From Echinometra lucunter (lineage: Eukaryota; Echinodermata; Echinoidea; Camarodonta; Echinometridae), in NCBI GenBank assembly GCA_029962745.1, contig CM057151.1, positions 30,761,344-30,825,343 of the forward strand: a DNA stretch of 64,000 bases, in the 5' to 3' direction. Shown piece after piece: positions 35,907 through 41,521 of the stretch. The translations under genes were made by a program, and so were the position numbers. The notes under the pieces were generated by a model that did not search any database, had not been told where the DNA came from, and saw only the letters and a program-made list of their open reading frames with translations. The stretch's first letter is position 1, and each line of letters opens with the position of its first letter.

Positions 35907-36776
35907 GATGATAATCTATTCTTTTTAAGCCCATTATACTGGGTGTCTCTATGCACCTTACATAAGATGATATGACAATAAATTAATAGGTACACTGTAG
36001 AAATATTTTAAAATAATTCCAGTGTTCCATGAAAGAATAGTATGGTACGCAAAGCTTTTAATTGCTTATTTTCCCACACCTTTATGTCTTTGTATCATTC
36101 AAAATACTGCACCCTGATATCTCTGTATCTTATAGCAATTAATTTGTATATTACATAATTCAAAATTACAACGTACCTGTTTCACTTCCTTGATACCAGT
36201 AACTTCATCTAAAGTTGATGTCAGTGAAACACTCAGTCCATCAGCCCATTTCTTTACGCTGTAACAGTGAATAAATAAAGGTATTTTACATGAAATAATA
36301 ATTTGTCTATAATGCCAATCTTGGCTTCTAGACATAAAAGCTCTACACATCACAAAAGATAAATTAAATCTGAAAAAAAAAATACTTGAAGATACATATA
36401 ACATAATAATCAATTAAGGAAAAGGATGTTTAAAGGAAACAAGGTCAAAATATCATTATTAACAACAATGAATACTGTCTTTATGTATCTATACCAAAGT
36501 GTAAAGTAAACTGAATGAAGAGAAAGATTATAAAAACACATTCATTGTCACATATATGCATACACGGCTTATTTTTAAGAGTCGTTAAATTATACGGGAT
36601 CGGGACTACGCCCGGTTGGAATACCTACATGTACACTGTATGAACACAACACTTTCTACTTACAGGCTGAGCGGTGGAAACTCCACATCTGACGACTCAG
36701 AAGTCTGACCCACTGATGGATCAATCGTCACAACAAATGTTAAAATAAAAACTGCTATCCTAATTAGACTCTCCAT
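630..36776 (-). CDS. CACNA2D3-like: Voltage-gated calcium channel alpha2-delta subunit (alpha2-delta-3/straightjacket-like), 5' half of gene, spliced
   Basis: Auxiliary, GPI-anchored extracellular subunit that promotes surface trafficking and presynaptic function of Cav1/Cav2 channels. Six constitutive exons (36776-36664, 36258-36177, 28154-28044, 18728-18669, 18329-18200, 16259-16128) join in frame with GT/AG sites. They are followed by one of four alternative exons (13057-13012, 9346-9298, 7472-7427, 672-630). The conceptual N-terminal ~224 residues hold a signal peptide, the VKKWADGL start of the VGCC_alpha2 N domain, VQIPTDIYEG, and LLWQYFGSADGFYRSYP, which resembles alpha2-delta-3/4 (QYFGSAxGFFRxYPG) more than alpha2-delta-1. 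Several N-x-S/T sites (NLS, NGT, NYT, NLT, NCS) fit a secreted glycoprotein. The VWA/MIDAS domain, remaining Cache parts and delta peptide lie beyond the left edge. Family assignment is strong. The paralogue is less certain, because PTDIYEG is more like alpha2-delta-1/2. Confidence 0.92.
2288..2560. repeat. Degenerate minisatellite of a ~15-bp CCTTCGGAATAACGA unit
   Basis: About a dozen imperfect repeats of (AAC)GAACCTTCGGAATAAC, preceded by inverted forms (GTTAGTCCGAAAAT), so the array has a foldback left part. It lies in the 6.75-kb alpha2-delta intron between 7C and 7D. Confidence 0.7.
3050..3265. repeat. Dispersed repeat, inverted relative of 17275-17500
   Basis: About 210 bp from GGCACCTTATCAAAAG to GATAAGCGGCCTAAG matches, in reverse complement and with scattered differences, the segment at about 17290-17490. 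It is a fragment of the element family described at 17170-17675 and 56045-56403. Confidence 0.65.
3495..3705. repeat. Dispersed repeat rich in TTTTCACG / CGAAAATTTCC
   Basis: A block with ATTTTCACGC.. and CGAAAATTTCCACACCGCG.. motifs. It resembles a common foldback element type; related sequence occurs at 30859-31490. No coding potential. Confidence 0.45.
4460..5114. mobile_element. Foldback MITE with ~30-bp terminal inverted repeats
   Basis: Ends are exact inverted repeats beginning ATATCGTCCCTGTTTTCACG and ending in its complement. At least four further internal copies, in both orientations, of TTTTCACGAAGTGACGG occur at about 4651, 4708, 4829 and 4873. No transposase ORF; non-autonomous. 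Confidence 0.8.
7427..7472 (-). CDS. CACNA2D3-like: alpha2-delta alternative exon 7C (PRNRPW variant)
   Basis: 46 nt between acceptor CAGTTGTTGCAG and donor GTAAAA. Joined to exon 6 it gives VVEPDDYTEDPRNRPW (TG|G split). The RNR triplet is the alpha2-delta-3/4 form of the motif. At the position five residues before the binding Arg, where 7A, 7B and 7D have Tyr, this exon has Glu; a Tyr occurs two residues earlier. Same phase and length class as its three siblings. Confidence 0.84.
7800..8480. repeat. Repeat block with recurring TTCCGGGAA palindromes
   Basis: Two ~105-bp direct repeats (AACGTGCTTACGTGCATAGA.. at 7992 and AACGTGCTTACGCGCATAGA.. at 8090), plus flanking copies of TTTTTCCGGGAA / TTCCCGGAA at about 7808, 8033, 8061, 8130 and 8467. 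CpG-rich compared with the surrounding intron. Non-coding; it lies in the 7B-7C intron. Confidence 0.65.
8188..8383. repeat. Perfect 98-bp tandem duplication
   Basis: The 98-bp unit starting AGGATAAAATGCTAATGATT occurs twice head-to-tail (8188-8285, 8286-8383) with no differences seen, so the duplication is recent or an assembly artefact. Confidence 0.85.
9298..9346 (-). CDS. CACNA2D3-like: alpha2-delta alternative exon 7B (PRLRKW variant)
   Basis: 49 nt between acceptor GCATTAG and donor GTAATG. Joined to exon 6 it gives EVMTTPTYSYDPRLRKW (TG|G split). It is clearly homologous to 7A over YD-x-RLRKW, with the last 8 residues identical except A to P, but different and one residue longer upstream. 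The same length class (1 mod 3) and phase make it interchangeable with 7A. The dCache spacing Y-x(4)-R-x-W is intact. The acceptor lacks a strong polypyrimidine tract and the donor is non-consensus at positions 5-6. Confidence 0.85.
9512..9718. repeat. Trinucleotide microsatellite (ATT)n/(AGT)n
   Basis: About 200 bp of ATT repeats passing into GTT, AGA and AGT/TAG triplets. Long apparent ORFs of poly-Leu, poly-Asn or poly-Val here are artefacts of the repeat. Confidence 0.95.
10445..10735. repeat. Long near-perfect hairpin with internal GAATTTCGCATCCCAGGTCCT minisatellite
   Basis: Left arm (about 10450-10580) and right arm (about 10610-10735) are reverse complements over ~125 bp with few mismatches. 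Each arm contains three or four ~20-bp repeats of the GAATTTCGCATCCC type. It lies in the intron between alternative exons 7A and 7B, so the pre-mRNA could form a strong stem. Confidence 0.85.
11555..12043. mobile_element. TTAA-type MITE, family 1, copy 1
   Basis: About 490 bp from AAAGGCATTGGCTAAC to GTTAACCAATGTCTTTAA. Terminal inverted repeats are about 16 bp. Two more copies lie at 16556-17029 (same orientation) and 27107-27611 (inverted). No ORF of note. Confidence 0.8.
13012..13057 (-). CDS. CACNA2D3-like: alpha2-delta alternative exon 7A (ARLRKW variant)
   Basis: 46 nt between acceptor ATACCTGCAG and donor GTAAAA. Joined to exon 6 it gives AGPDINGRYDARLRKW, with the last codon (TG|G) completed by the next exon. 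It aligns with the family segment Y/F-D-x-R-x-R-x-W just before WYIQAA and the VWA domain. The Y-x(4)-R-x-W spacing of the amino-acid-binding dCache motif is intact; the middle residue of the R-x-R triplet is Leu. It shares phase and position with 7B, 7C and 7D, so it is read as one of four mutually exclusive exons. The donor is weaker than that of 7D. Confidence 0.85.
13058..16127. other. alpha2-delta intron exon 6-7A (3.1 kb)
   Basis: Holds a CT-rich tract near 13290-13335 and the minisatellite element at 13400-14260. The remaining 14.3-16.1 kb is AT-rich, with no recognised element or exon. Confidence 0.5.
13400..14260. repeat. CCGTCC-type minisatellite element with ~150-bp units (reverse orientation)
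   Basis: Four or so ~150-bp units, each with CTATGTACATAATGAC, (TGACCTT)2-3 and CCAAAATATAATCAG. The array ends at 14190-14250 with GGGACGGACAGACAACCCGA and ATAATGCCTCCGGCAACCAC. TTTATGCCTC occurs at both ends (13415, and inverted near 14245). Same family as 51388-52120 in opposite orientation. A palindrome TCGACCGCGCGCGGTCGA (13394-13411) sits at the border. Confidence 0.8.
16128..16259 (-). CDS. CACNA2D3-like: alpha2-delta exon 6 (WQYFGSADGFYRSYP block), common partner of the alternative exons
   Basis: 132 nt, acceptor TCACACAG, donor GTAAAT. Encodes DKVILNGIQATEGVDSVF.. then EDPQLLWQYFGSADGFYRSY and P, plus the first G of a split codon. It matches the alpha2-delta-3/4 pattern ILNG..(S)LNxVF..N...DPxLxWQYFGSAxGFFRxYPG at the start of the first Cache module. 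The phase-1 end fits each of the four downstream alternative exons, giving A, E, V or G as the split residue. Confidence 0.93.
16556..17029. mobile_element. TTAA-type MITE, family 1, copy 2
   Basis: Starts TTAAAGGCATTGGGTAAC and ends GTTAACCAATGTCTTTAA. TTAA is present at both ends, as expected for a piggyBac-like target duplication. Collinear with copy 1, with many substitutions. Confidence 0.8.
17170..17675. mobile_element. Degenerate MITE related to 56045-56403, with G-rich insertion
   Basis: Shares TTTTGCCAAAAGTTGCG(A)AGACAAACTTGT and the terminal GAACAAGCCTTAA with the element at 56045-56403, and an inner ~210 bp with 3050-3265. A poly-G tract occurs at 17624-17646. No intact ORF. Confidence 0.6.
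18200..18329 (-). CDS. CACNA2D3-like: alpha2-delta exon 5 (VQIPTDIYEG block)
   Basis: 130 nt, acceptor TATGCAG, donor GTTAGT. Encodes IGDVQYKNSKNLTNL.. through DERFKSDVNLNCSSVQIPTD and IYEG, ending one base into the next codon. The V-x-I/V-P-T-D/N-x-Y segment is diagnostic for alpha2-delta subunits (HIPTDIYEG in alpha2-delta-1, VQVPTNVYN in -3). Three potential N-glycosylation sites. Confidence 0.93.
18669..18728 (-). CDS. CACNA2D3-like: alpha2-delta exon 4
   Basis: 60 nt (20 codons, phase 0-0), acceptor CATGCAG, donor GTAAGT. Encodes KIVDKLEQDFANYTANHNIK, the continuation of the amphipathic N-terminal helix before the first Cache strand; NYT is a sequon. It follows a 9.3-kb intron. Confidence 0.88.
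19725..20484 (+). pseudogene. 5'-truncated non-LTR retrotransposon (CR1/L2/Jockey-like) reverse transcriptase 3' end
   Basis: An open frame (19723-20181) encodes the C-terminal part of a LINE reverse transcriptase. LQKKALRICSNSHYLAPSRP, PLFFRLNTLTVFDIHKIQIA, YNTRSHSKF and GPQIWNSLPCNV match the well-known tail Q-K-x-A-x-R-I..PLF..L.I....I......F.Y....H..NTR....GP.IWN.LP. A 3' UTR follows, ending in (GAATT)n at 20456-20484, the usual simple-repeat tail. The catalytic YxDD region is absent, so this is a dead 3' fragment. It is antisense to the alpha2-delta gene, in the intron between exons 3 and 4. Clade uncertain. Confidence 0.88.
20795..23398. mobile_element. Non-autonomous hAT-like DNA transposon (2.6 kb) with 8-bp target duplication
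   Basis: Flanked by identical CGCACATG at 20787-20794 and 23399-23406. Ends are inverted: TAAGCTTTTTCGGTATT and AATCGAAAAAGCTTA, followed inward by many CATACCGGTAT / ATACCGGTAT motifs. The 8-bp duplication and TA-starting ends fit the hAT superfamily. No transposase-length ORF. The interior holds a ~490-bp imperfect tandem duplication (about 21766-22255 and 22256-22735) and a nested small MITE. Confidence 0.85.
22796..22920. mobile_element. Small MITE with CCCCGTTTCATAAAA ends, nested in the hAT-like element
   Basis: About 125 bp with inverted ends CCCCGTTTCATAAAA and TTTTATGAAACGGGG. A related foldback with GGTGTTTCATAAAGCT ends occurs at 52501-52783. Confidence 0.75.
24050..24340. repeat. 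GA-rich and (TG)n low-complexity region
   Basis: GAGAGA-rich purine tract with a (GT)10 run at about 24125-24144. Apparent Arg/Glu-rich and Leu/Ser-rich ORFs follow from composition only. Confidence 0.85.
24460..24918. other. Possible LTR-like segment (tentative)
   Basis: Contains an AATAAA signal (24779) followed by a GC-richer part ending GTACTGTGCTGTTACA, which resembles the R-U5 end of a retroviral-type LTR (..CA-3'). It has GAAGTTAATTT repeats at 24595-24680. I could not identify a matching 5' TG end or a target duplication, so this is a suggestion only. Confidence 0.25.
24910..25102. repeat. Dispersed repeat (ACAGTGAAACCTGTGTATAA type), copy 1
   Basis: TACAGTGAAACCTGT..AAAGACCACTCAAGGGAGACAA..GTGGTCTTTAT..GCAGGT..TTTGACTATA. 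A second copy is at 28806-28985. Confidence 0.75.
27107..27611. mobile_element. TTAA-type MITE, family 1, copy 3 (inverted)
   Basis: TTAAAGGCATTGGTTAAC .. GTTAGCCAATGCCTTTAA, the reverse complement of copies 1 and 2, with TTAA at both ends. Confidence 0.82.
27761..28031. repeat. Foldback element, ~100-bp arms, adjoining alpha2-delta exon 3 donor
   Basis: Left arm 27763-27862 and right arm 27930-28029 are reverse complements with only about five mismatches (ACTATGAACATGACGGACAA / TTGTCCGTCATGTTCATAGT). A ~67-nt loop separates them. The right arm ends about 12 nt intronic of the exon 3 donor (GT at 28043-28042). Confidence 0.88.
28044..28154 (-). CDS. CACNA2D3-like: alpha2-delta exon 3
   Basis: 111 nt (37 codons, phase 0-0), acceptor CAACAG, donor GTATGT. 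Encodes RYESKNLSLEFINGTVLIED followed by VAQKWQAILQKKMTAVR, matching the family helix Y-x(n)-L-V-x-x-A-A-x-x-I-x-x-L-L-x-x-x-x-x-A-V-R. Two N-glycosylation sequons (NLS, NGT). A ~100-bp-arm inverted repeat (27761-28031) ends only about 12 nt beyond the donor. Confidence 0.9.
28806..28985. repeat. Dispersed repeat (ACAGTGAAACC type), copy 2
   Basis: ACAGTGAAACCTACAAAGACCGCTCAAGGGAGACAACAAAAG.. and GTGGTCTTTATAGGCAGGTGGC..GCAGGTTTGAC match copy 1. Confidence 0.75.
30244..30763. mobile_element. hAT-like foldback MITE (520 bp), 8-bp target duplication CATTATAC
   Basis: Identical CATTATAC at 30236-30243 and 30764-30771 flanks an element with long inverted repeats (over 90 bp), starting GGCTTTTACTAAACACTCGG. 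The arms are GC- and CpG-rich (GGGTCGCGTCGCGCTGG), unlike the intron around them. No ORF. It lies in the intron between exons 2 and 3. Confidence 0.9.
30859..31490. mobile_element. Foldback element with TACTGTAT..ATTTTC ends
   Basis: Left end TACTGTATAAGCCAATATTTTC and right end GAAAATTTCAGCTCATACAGTA are imperfect inverted repeats; inner TATTTTCGTGAATCAC / GTGAGTGATTCGCGAAA also pair. No ORF. Confidence 0.6.
31512..32110. mobile_element. Poly-G/poly-C-ended MITE with 9-bp direct repeat AGAAGGGTC
   Basis: A 31-G run (31514-31544) followed by GCACTCGACCC..GTAGGTATGTGCC opens the element. GGCACATACCCACC..GAGTGC and a 21-C run (32085-32105) close it, forming inverted ends. AGAAGGGTC occurs at both flanks (31503-31511, 32111-32119) as a candidate target duplication. 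Pro- and Gly-rich ORFs here are compositional. Confidence 0.7.
33484..34054. mobile_element. TTAA-type foldback MITE, family 2, full copy
   Basis: Arms of ~250 bp. TTAAAGGCAAAGTCCACCCC at the left pairs with GGGGTGGACTTTCCCTTTAA at the right, including matching inner TTCACTGTTT / AACAGTGAA and GAAATTTCATGTACAAAG. TTAA at both ends. Confidence 0.88.
34675..35009. mobile_element. TTAA-type foldback MITE, family 2, half copy
   Basis: Matches only the loop and right arm of the 33484-34054 element, ending GGGGTGGACTTTCCCTTTAA. Its start is a hairpin CCCCAATAGACAAAGTACGT / ACGTACTTTGTCTATGGGGT derived from the loop. The left arm is missing. Confidence 0.78.
35765..35905. repeat. (AAT)n microsatellite
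   Basis: About 140 bp of AAT/TAA triplets with a few AGT and GAT variants. Confidence 0.97.
36177..36258 (-). CDS. CACNA2D3-like: alpha2-delta exon 2
   Basis: 82 nt, acceptor ..TTACAG, donor GTACGT. It completes the Leu codon from exon 1 and encodes VKKWADGLSVSLTSTLDEVT then GIKEVKQ, ending in phase 0. The K-x-W-x-D/x-(L) pattern is the hallmark first conserved block of the VGCC_alpha2 N-terminal domain (compare IKSWVDKMQ in alpha2-delta-1). The reading frame joins exon 3 without shift. Confidence 0.9.
36664..36776 (-). CDS. CACNA2D3-like: alpha2-delta exon 1: start codon and signal peptide
   Basis: ATG at 36776-36774 opens MESLIRIAVFILTFVVTIDP, a basic-then-hydrophobic signal peptide, followed by an acidic/serine stretch and FPPLS. 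The exon is 113 nt and ends with two bases of a Leu codon at donor GTAAGT. Known family members likewise begin with a signal peptide followed within about 10-20 residues by the conserved K-x-W segment. A 5' untranslated exon upstream cannot be excluded. A 9-bp inverted repeat (AAATGTAGT/ACTACATTT) lies just upstream at 36788-36807. Confidence 0.85.
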
Positions 36777-37253
36777 TTCCTTTTTCGTAAATGTAGTAGA
36801 CTACATTTAAAATAATTCAGAAGAATGTTATTTTTGGTGAGTCTCCAGTCTCGCTCAACACCCCTGCATCACCGCCGCTGATGAAACTGTGTGTGTACCA
36901 TTAGGTTATCATGCATGCAAAGCCAATGGCAATGGTGGCGTTGTTTTTGAGCGGTATGGATGGACCCACTGTGGTATTGGTACTTCGCATCTCCGATCAA
37001 GTGTACGCGATGTGTACATAGTTCTGTGGTACATGCATGTGAGATCACCGTCTCATTTTGGCGTCCGTAGTAGGCTAGATGCAAATTTGTATAAATGTAT
37101 GCCAATAACTATGATACGACCACTTGTTACATGGTTTCACTTTGATTTTTGTGAAGGAACAAATTTGAAGGATCAGGCGGTCTCACAGGACCACCACTGG
37201 ATGATGATTTTTGGTCAATTATTTATACTCACTTTTTTTTTCACTTCATGTTT

Positions 37254-37282
37254 TTCGAGGGGGGCGGGGGGGGGGGGGGGGG
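37254..37282. repeat. G-rich tract
   Basis: A run of G with one C (GAGGGGGGCGGGGG..), about 480 bp upstream of the alpha2-delta start codon. G-quadruplex potential on the plus strand. Confidence 0.8.
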
Positions 37283-37855
37283 ATGTGCATGGGTAGACCC
37301 AGGATCCAATTCTGGCGTCTCTATATAGGCTTAGAGCCGTAGACGAATAGGGAGACGGAGATGATCATGGACAACACCACTTAAAAATTTCGTCGGCAAA
37401 GAGGCTACGTCTGGAAAGGAAAGGAAAATGATAAAGGGAACAGAAGAGAAAAGGGGAATGGAAGAGGGAGGAGATTAAGGGAGAAAAAGGGGGAAACAGA
37501 TGAAAGTAAGGAAAGGAAAACAAAAGAAGGAAATGGAAAGAGAAAGGAAAGAAAAAAGAAAGCCAGAAAAGGGGGAAGCTCGACGTCCTCCCTCGCATTG
37601 TAAGTATCTCAACCAACTCTCTTAAAACAAATCAGTTAACTGACGGAATGAAACTTTCAGCTGGGTGCAACTAAAATTGTATTTATAAGTTGTGACTATT
37701 TTCTAGTCGTATTTTAACTCGGTCATTTGATAGGGACAGGCTATTAATCACAGGCGATTATCTCGTGAAATCTTCTATTTTAGGTCTTTTTGCTGTTCGA
37801 CTAGTTATTTTACTAACATTTTATGAACAGAAGAATTGTATAACATGCAAACCAA

Positions 37856-38065
37856 TTGTTGTGGCTCAGTGGATAAGTCTTCGGACTTTGAACCCCAAGG
37901 TCCGTGGTTCGAATCCCCGCAACAGCACTAATGTCCTTTCGCAAGACATGAATCTACATTTGCCAAGTCTTTCGGATGGTGACGTTAAAGGTCGGTCCCA
38001 GACGTAAAAAATCAGAATTGATTGATACACGTCTGTAAAAACTCAATTCACCACCCATTCACCAC
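37856..38065 (+). mobile_element. tRNA-derived SINE, copy 1
   Basis: Head GTTGTGGCTCAGTGGATAAG carries an A box and GTGGTTCGAATCCCCG a B box. The 7-bp acceptor stem pairs (GTTGTGG/CCGCAAC), but the anticodon arm forms an aberrant 9-bp stem (CGGACTTTG/CAAGGTCCG), so it is a SINE head rather than a working tRNA. The body CACTAATGTCCTTTCGCAAG..CCAAGTCTTTCGG..GGTCGGTCCC is shared with 42727-42950. Confidence 0.75.
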
Positions 38066-38456
38066 CCACCAATTTCCTTTCATAAAGATATTGTTATAAG
38101 CGACATTTTGTTGAAATAAATATTTTAAATGAGAGCGAGCGAAGCGAGCGAGCGTTCCCATTGTTTTCTTCTTTTTAAAGTTTTCTTTACTCTTTTTTTC
38201 CCTGCTTCTTTCTTTTTTACTTTCTTTTTTTTTTTTTTTTGATGGCGAATTATTGAGGGAGGGGGTGATAGTACAGGCCAGATATAACGCATCCCCCGAG
38301 ATCGACACCCTTGACTTCCATTAATGTATCGTTAATGTATAATAGCTTGGAAAATAGGAAAATATGTAATAACATGTCTTTGTGCTGTGCGGTTGAAGAT
38401 ATAGGCGGCATGTTATGTATGGGGTAATACCATAGAGTTGCATACGTTCTCCGTAT

Positions 38457-39110
38457 CAGTGGCGGCACCAGGATTGTTAAAGTGGGAGGGGGGCAAATGG
38501 AGGGCAAAAGAAAATGATGGGGGGCAGGGGCAGTCAATTTTTTTTTGCGTGTATGGAAAAATTGAGCGTGAAGCGCGAGTTTAAGTCGGCGGTTTAAATC
38601 CACTTCGAGGAGTGGGGGGGGGGATAATTGAATTTTTTGATTATTTTTTTTTTTGCTCTTACACACTTTTTAATATCAACTTTGCGAGCGAGCGAACAAA
38701 AAAATAATCGCTTTTTTGGTTTTAATCGAATTTTCGAATAAATATTCTGAAAAATGACGAGCGAGCGAAGCGAGCGAGCCAAAAATGGCTACTTTTCATG
38801 TTTTAAATCTCATTTTAGAAAAGGAATTTTAAAAGATGACGAGCGAGTGAAGCGTGCGAGCCAAAAATAACCACTTTTTTGGTTTTCAATCAGAGTTTTA
38901 AAGAGCGGAAAATGGTATTTCAGAGCACTTTCACAGCTTGAATATTATGCTTATGACAACATATACTTATTTACAAATTTATGTATAATTTTTCTTTTCA
39001 GTCCTCAAAATTTCTGGGTGGCAACTGGGGGGGGGGCAAAGCTTCTGAGTGGGGGGGGGGGAAATGCCCCCCATGTCCCCCATGCCCCCCCCCCCTTGGT
39101 GCCGCCACTG
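38457..39110. mobile_element. hAT-like MITE (654 bp), 8-bp target duplication CTCCGTAT
   Basis: CTCCGTAT occurs at 38449-38456 and 39111-39118. Ends are CAGTGGCGGCACCAGG and CTTGGTGCCGCCACTG, a typical hAT terminus. The interior has repeated GAGCGAGCGAAGCGAGCGAG blocks at about 38685, 38757 and 38838 and poly-G runs near the right end. No ORF. Confidence 0.9.
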
Positions 39111-39654
39111 CTCCGTATGTAACTCTGTGGGTAATACACACATTAAATATAAAAAAAGAAATGTTTTTTATATGGGAAACACTGAGTATACTGATATCCT
39201 TGTTATTGGAGATATTGTAAATAGCCTAAAGACTTACTAATTCCGTATCGTATTCAATCAAAATTAAAGAAAAGAGGAAAAAACTTATGTGTGATTCGAA
39301 TTTAATTTGGAGTTGTATAGGCTGAAAATGGAAAAACCTTTTGCTTCAAGCAAAAATTCAAAATAGTAATTCCACTGTAAGTTATTTCCATTCAAAGAAC
39401 CAACATTCCGTTTCACGTATGAAACAAAGTACAAACAAGATTTTGAAACTCTCAAAATAATTGCATAATAATTTAGTAGATAAGACCTACTGGGCTTATG
39501 AACAGGGGCGGCGCTACTGGGGCAGGGGGCGACCGCCCCTATGATTTTTCAAGTGTTAAAAAAAGGAAAGGGAGAGAAAGAAGGAAAAGAGGAGGAGGAA
39601 GAAATTAAATGTATGGGAAAAGAGAGGGCTGGGCCACGCAACTATATAATACCC

Positions 39655-41380
39655 CTATTTTTGTCTCGCCCACCGGAGGTGAAGGCGAGACTAAGGGATC
39701 CAAATGTCGTCCGTCCGTCGTCCGTCCGTCGTCCGTCCGTCGTCCGTCCGTCGTCCGTCCGTCGTCCGTCCGTCGTCCGTCCGTCGTCCGTCCGTCCGTC
39801 CGTCCGTCACAAACGTTATGAAAGATAACTTGGCAACCGTGACTCACTTTTCAACCAAACTTGGGTTGTAGATGCACTAAGGGGACCTGCATGTTATGGT
39901 CCAGTCAGAGGTTACATGGTAAGGTCAAAGGTCATTTCAGGTCAAACGTTAAAGTTTACGTGCAAGACTCTCTTATGACACAAAACTCTGCAACCGTGAC
40001 TCACTTTTCAACCAAACTTGGGTTGTAGATGCCCTAAGCGGACCTGCATGTTATGCTCTAGTCAGAGGTCACATGGTAAGGTCAAAGGTCATTTTAGGTC
40101 AAACGTTAAAATTTACGTGCAAGACTCTCTTATGACACAAAACTCTGCAACTGTGTGACACTGTTCAATCAAACTTGGGTTGTAGATGCACTAAGGGGAC
40201 CTGCATCTTATTGTCCAGTCAGAGGTCACATGGTAAGGTCAAAGGTCATTTCAGGTCAAATGTTAAAGTTGACGTGCAAGACTCTCTTATCACACATAAC
40301 TTTGCAACCGTGACTCACTTTTCAACCAAACTTGGGTTGTAGATGCACTGAGGGGACCTGCATGTTATGGTCCAGTCAGAGGTCACATGGTAAGGTCAAA
40401 GGTCATTTCAGGTCAAACATTAAAGTTTACGTGCAAGACTCTCTTATGACACAAAACTCTGCAACCGTGACTCACTTTTCAACCAAACTTGGGTTGTAGA
40501 TGCCCTAAGCGGACCTGCATGTTATGCTCTAGTCAGAGGTCACATGGTAAGGTTAAAGGTCATTTTAGGTCAAACGTTAAAATTTACGTGCAAGACTCTC
40601 TTATGACACAAAACTCTGCAACTGTGTGACACTGTTCAATCAAACTTGGGTTGTAGATGCACTAAGGGGACCTGCATCTTATTGTCCAGTCAGAGGTCAC
40701 ATGGTAAGGTCAAAGGTCATTTCAGGTCAAATGTTAAAGTTGACGTGCAAGACTCTCTTATGACTCAAAACTCTGCAACCGTGTGACACTTATCTATCAA
40801 ACTTGGGTTGTCGATGCACTAAGGGGACCTGCATGTTATGGTCCAGTCATAGGTCACATGGTAAGGTCAAAGGTCATTTCAGGTCAAACATTAAAGTTTA
40901 CGTGCAAGACTCTCTTATGACACAAAACTCTGCAACCGTGTGACACTTATCTATCAAACTTGGGTTGTAGATGCACTAAGGGGACCTGCATCTTATTGTC
41001 CAGTCAGAGGTCACATGGTAAGGTCAAAGGTCATTTCAGGTCAAATGTTAAAGTTGACGTGCAAGACTCTCTTATGACTCAAAACTCTGCAACCGTGTGA
41101 CACTTATCTATCAAACTTGGGTTGTCGATGCACTAAGGGGACCTGCATGTTATGGTCCAGTCAGAGGTCACATGGTCAGGTCAAAGGTCATTACAGGTCA
41201 AACGTTGAACGGTTAAAGTTTACGTGCAAGACTCTCTTATGACACAAAACTTTGCAACCGTGTCACACTTTTCAGTCAAACTTGGGTTGCAGATCACTAA
41301 GGGGAAATGAGCTTTCGATACAGTTCTGTTGTGTGCCATCACAGATCGCGATATTTCTAGTTATTTTCACAAGTGGGCGA
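39655..41380. repeat. CCGTCC-led minisatellite element with ~157-bp units
   Basis: Opens with a small hairpin (GTCTCGCCCACCGGAGGTGAAGGCGAGAC), then (CCGTCCGTCGT)n at 39706-39807. About nine ~157-bp tandem units follow to about 41290; each has GCAACCGTG(ACTCA), AACTTGGGTTGTAGATGC, GGGGACCTGCAT, GGTCACATGGTAAGGTCAAA and GTGCAAGACTCTCTTATGAC. It ends near GTGGGCGAGACACAAC. Related elements at 13400-14260, 51388-52120 and 59925-60330. Confidence 0.9.
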
Positions 41381-41387
41381 GACACAA

Positions 41388-41521
41388 CATCGCAAACGCC
41401 TTGTTTTCATTCAAAACGTCCCACGGACAGTAAGAACATGGAATGTATTTCCACCCGACATCATTAATGCCCCCTCAGAAGAAGCCTTCCGCCAACATCT
41501 GGCGGTGAGGCTGGCGGCGTA
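41388..41521 (+). pseudogene. LINE reverse transcriptase extreme C-terminus (fragment)
   Basis: An open stretch ending in TAG at 41519-41521 reads LVFIQNVPRTVRTWNVFPPD then IINAPSEEAFRQHLAVRLAA. This matches the R-x-V-x-x-WN-x-LPxxIxxAxSxxxFxxxL tail common to LINE reverse transcriptases. No upstream RT domain remains; it abuts the minisatellite element. Confidence 0.7.

Larger units (their letters stand above)
28155..36176. other. alpha2-delta intron exon 2-3 (8 kb)
   Basis: Contains the ACAGTGAAACC repeat, the CATTATAC hAT-like MITE, the TACTGTAT and poly-G elements, two family-2 MITEs and the AAT microsatellite. Other parts (29.0-30.2, 32.1-33.4, 35.0-35.7 kb) show no recognised element or exon. 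Confidence 0.55.

Noticed and set aside
36889..37296. 135-residue ORF upstream of the alpha2-delta start, opposite strand
   Set aside because: No signal, domain or splice continuity; it ends in a poly-G tract and is probably chance.
37856..37930. Possible tRNA gene
   Set aside because: A and B boxes and an acceptor stem are present, but the anticodon arm has a 9-bp stem and the T arm mispairs. The downstream body is shared with 42727-42950, so it is a SINE head.
39655..41380. CRISPR-like regular repeat array
   Set aside because: Units are ~157 bp with no spacer/repeat distinction and lie in a eukaryotic intergenic region; it is a minisatellite.
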